A stretch of DNA of 6,489 nt from contig QMUF01000088.1 in NCBI GenBank assembly GCA_003663525.1, forward strand, positions 1 through 6,489, read 5' to 3'. The notes beneath the pieces were generated by a model. That model was not told the DNA's origin and ran no database searches. It saw nothing but the letters and a program-made list of their open reading frames with translations. Numbering within the stretch: position 1 is the first letter of the stretch; each line of letters opens with the position of its first letter. A program made the translations under genes and the position numbers. Below are positions 5,941 through 6,489 of the stretch, piece by piece. The DNA comes from Thermococci archaeon. Lineage in GTDB: Archaea > Methanobacteriota_B > Thermococci > Thermococcales > Thermococcaceae.

Positions 5941-6276
5941 ATGGTTTTGTTTGCTTTACTCACAGTTTATTTCGTGAGGTCTAAAAACCCTGCAGGGGCA
6001 GTAATATCTGTACTTTTAGCTGTTTTTTCTGTATATTTGGGAATGAGACTAGCAGGAATTGAAAGAAATGAAGAGGAGAAAATTAGGGAAATGAAAGTTT
6101 TAACTTTGACTATTGAGATCTATGCTCCAATAATAGCAGCATTTTCAGTGTGGAAATTAGCAAGCAGTTATGGAACAGAAAATTTTGAACTCCTCAATAG
6201 ATACTTTTTTGTTGCAGTGCAGCTCCTTATATATTCGCATCTGACTGCAATGCTTTATCATTGGCTTAGAAAATAG
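5941..6276 (+). CDS. Small multi-helix membrane protein, function unknown, 5' end doubtful
   Basis: An integral membrane protein of 111 residues from the ATG at 5941; I do not recognise the family. Helices are visible at about 1-12 (half a helix), 18-38, 53-71 and 88-106, with a charged loop ERNEEEKIRE (41-50) between the second and third. The first helix is too short as annotated, and no ribosome site precedes this ATG. Both problems vanish if translation begins at GTG 5895 and the reading crosses the T-run at 5922-5925 with one base removed; see the entry at 5883-5936. There are no catalytic or metal-binding motifs. It follows the PRC-barrel gene on the same strand without a clear promoter of its own; a weak A/T box lies near 5860-5867. 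A T-run terminates it at 6285-6290. Confidence 0.68.
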   Translation: MVLFALLTVYFVRSKNPAGAVISVLLAVFSVYLGMRLAGIERNEEEKIREMKVLTLTIEIYAPIIAAFSVWKLASSYGTENFELLNRYFFVAVQLLIYSHLTAMLYHWLRK

Positions 6277-6284
6277 AGAGAGGG

Positions 6285-6290
6285 TTTTTT
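6285..6290 (+). terminator. Poly-T terminator after the membrane gene
   Basis: TTTTTT begins eight bases after the TAG stop, ahead of a separate promoter. No hairpin is visible. Confidence 0.45.
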
Positions 6291-6338
6291 GAAACAATTT
6301 AGACTTAGAGGACTTTCTTGGAATATTGGGCGATCAAT

Positions 6339-6354
6339 GCGAAAAGTTTATAAA
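6339..6354 (+). promoter_or_regulatory. BRE/TATA promoter of the last gene
   Basis: GCGAAAAG (BRE, 6339-6346) adjoins TTTATAAA (6347-6354), a strong archaeal core promoter. The predicted start is about 6375-6378, inside the tandem palindromes that follow. A factor bound there would be placed to block polymerase rather than TBP. Confidence 0.65.
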
Positions 6355-6357
6355 GAT

Positions 6358-6389
6358 GTAAAGTAAACTTTACGTAAAGGAAACTTTAC
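6358..6389 (+). promoter_or_regulatory. Tandem 16-bp palindromes over the start site, probable operator
   Basis: Two abutting copies, GTAAAGTAAACTTTAC (6358-6373) and GTAAAGGAAACTTTAC (6374-6389), differ at one base. Each has perfect 6-bp arms, and the junction CTTTACGTAAAG (6368-6379) is itself a perfect palindrome. The block is framed by AT on both sides, so it is near-symmetric as a whole. It begins just after the TATA box and ends 12 bases before the ATG, the classic place for an archaeal repressor. The regulator is not identified; the arms do not match the TrmB, SurR or Phr sites that I know. Confidence 0.65.
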
Positions 6390-6401
6390 ATGGTGATTGA
6401 G

Positions 6402-6489
6402 ATGGAAAGGTGGAGATTCGTTGGATACCTGATCCCTGCCGCAACGGCTTCAATGCTGGCGGTGGCACTTTGGATGGGGAATGCACCCC
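6402..6489 (+). CDS. Membrane protein, N-terminal fragment (cut by window edge)
   Basis: Only 29 residues are visible, opening MERWRFVGYLIPAATASML and going on through a hydrophobic stretch to GNAP. This looks like a short cytoplasmic basic head and a first transmembrane helix (about 7-25). The family cannot be named from this much. The ATG at 6402 was chosen because GGTGAT (6392-6397) lies four bases upstream; the in-frame ATG at 6390 would give four extra residues but has no good ribosome site. Local codon use is richer in G and C than the preceding membrane gene. Expression is probably controlled by the double palindrome just upstream. Confidence 0.7.
   Translation, partial: MERWRFVGYLIPAATASMLAVALWMGNAP

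Overview
The window looks like a chromosomal segment from a hyperthermophilic euryarchaeon of the order Thermococcales (Pyrococcus/Thermococcus). The sequence is AT-rich. Genes have TATA/BRE promoters and GGTGA-type ribosome sites. The two-ring Cdc48 ATPase is of the archaeal type, and MoeA fits a tungsten/molybdenum pterin user. This placement rests on protein and promoter character only; no search was run.

Left part, minus strand (1-1850). The N-terminal coiled-coil arm of seryl-tRNA synthetase runs off the left edge. It is preceded by a complete moeA, which has its own promoter, and then by a tiny, extremely acidic protein of 51 residues. A GC-rich hairpin resembling an IS200/IS605 end lies between moeA and the acidic gene.

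Divergent gap (1851-2170). It holds the strong promoter of the acidic gene, then a compact GC-rich block (2001-2124) with three stem-loops ending in GTTCAC. This is best read as a relic right end, or reRNA/omegaRNA-like segment, of an IS200/IS605 (TnpB-type) element without its transposase. The presumed leaderless promoter of the next operon follows.

Centre, plus strand (2171-5451). A predicted RNase H-fold (RuvC/YqgF-like) protein is translationally linked to cdc48: the cdc48 ribosome site contains the stop codon of the first gene. Cdc48 has intact Walker A and B motifs and arginine fingers in both rings. It also carries about 60 extra residues in the D1 lid, and its C-terminus does not match the HbYX proteasome-docking motif.

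Right part, plus strand (5452-6489). A PRC-barrel protein related in type to archaeal CdpB-like division proteins has its own promoter. Next comes a small four-helix membrane protein whose natural start appears to be separated from the body by one extra T in a T-run. Last is the 5' end of another membrane protein. Its promoter carries two tandem 16-bp palindromes over the expected transcription start, a likely operator.

The most noteworthy items are the nuclease-Cdc48 coupling, the double-palindrome operator, the orphan IS605-like structured element, the possible frameshift at 5922-5925 and the acidic mini-protein.
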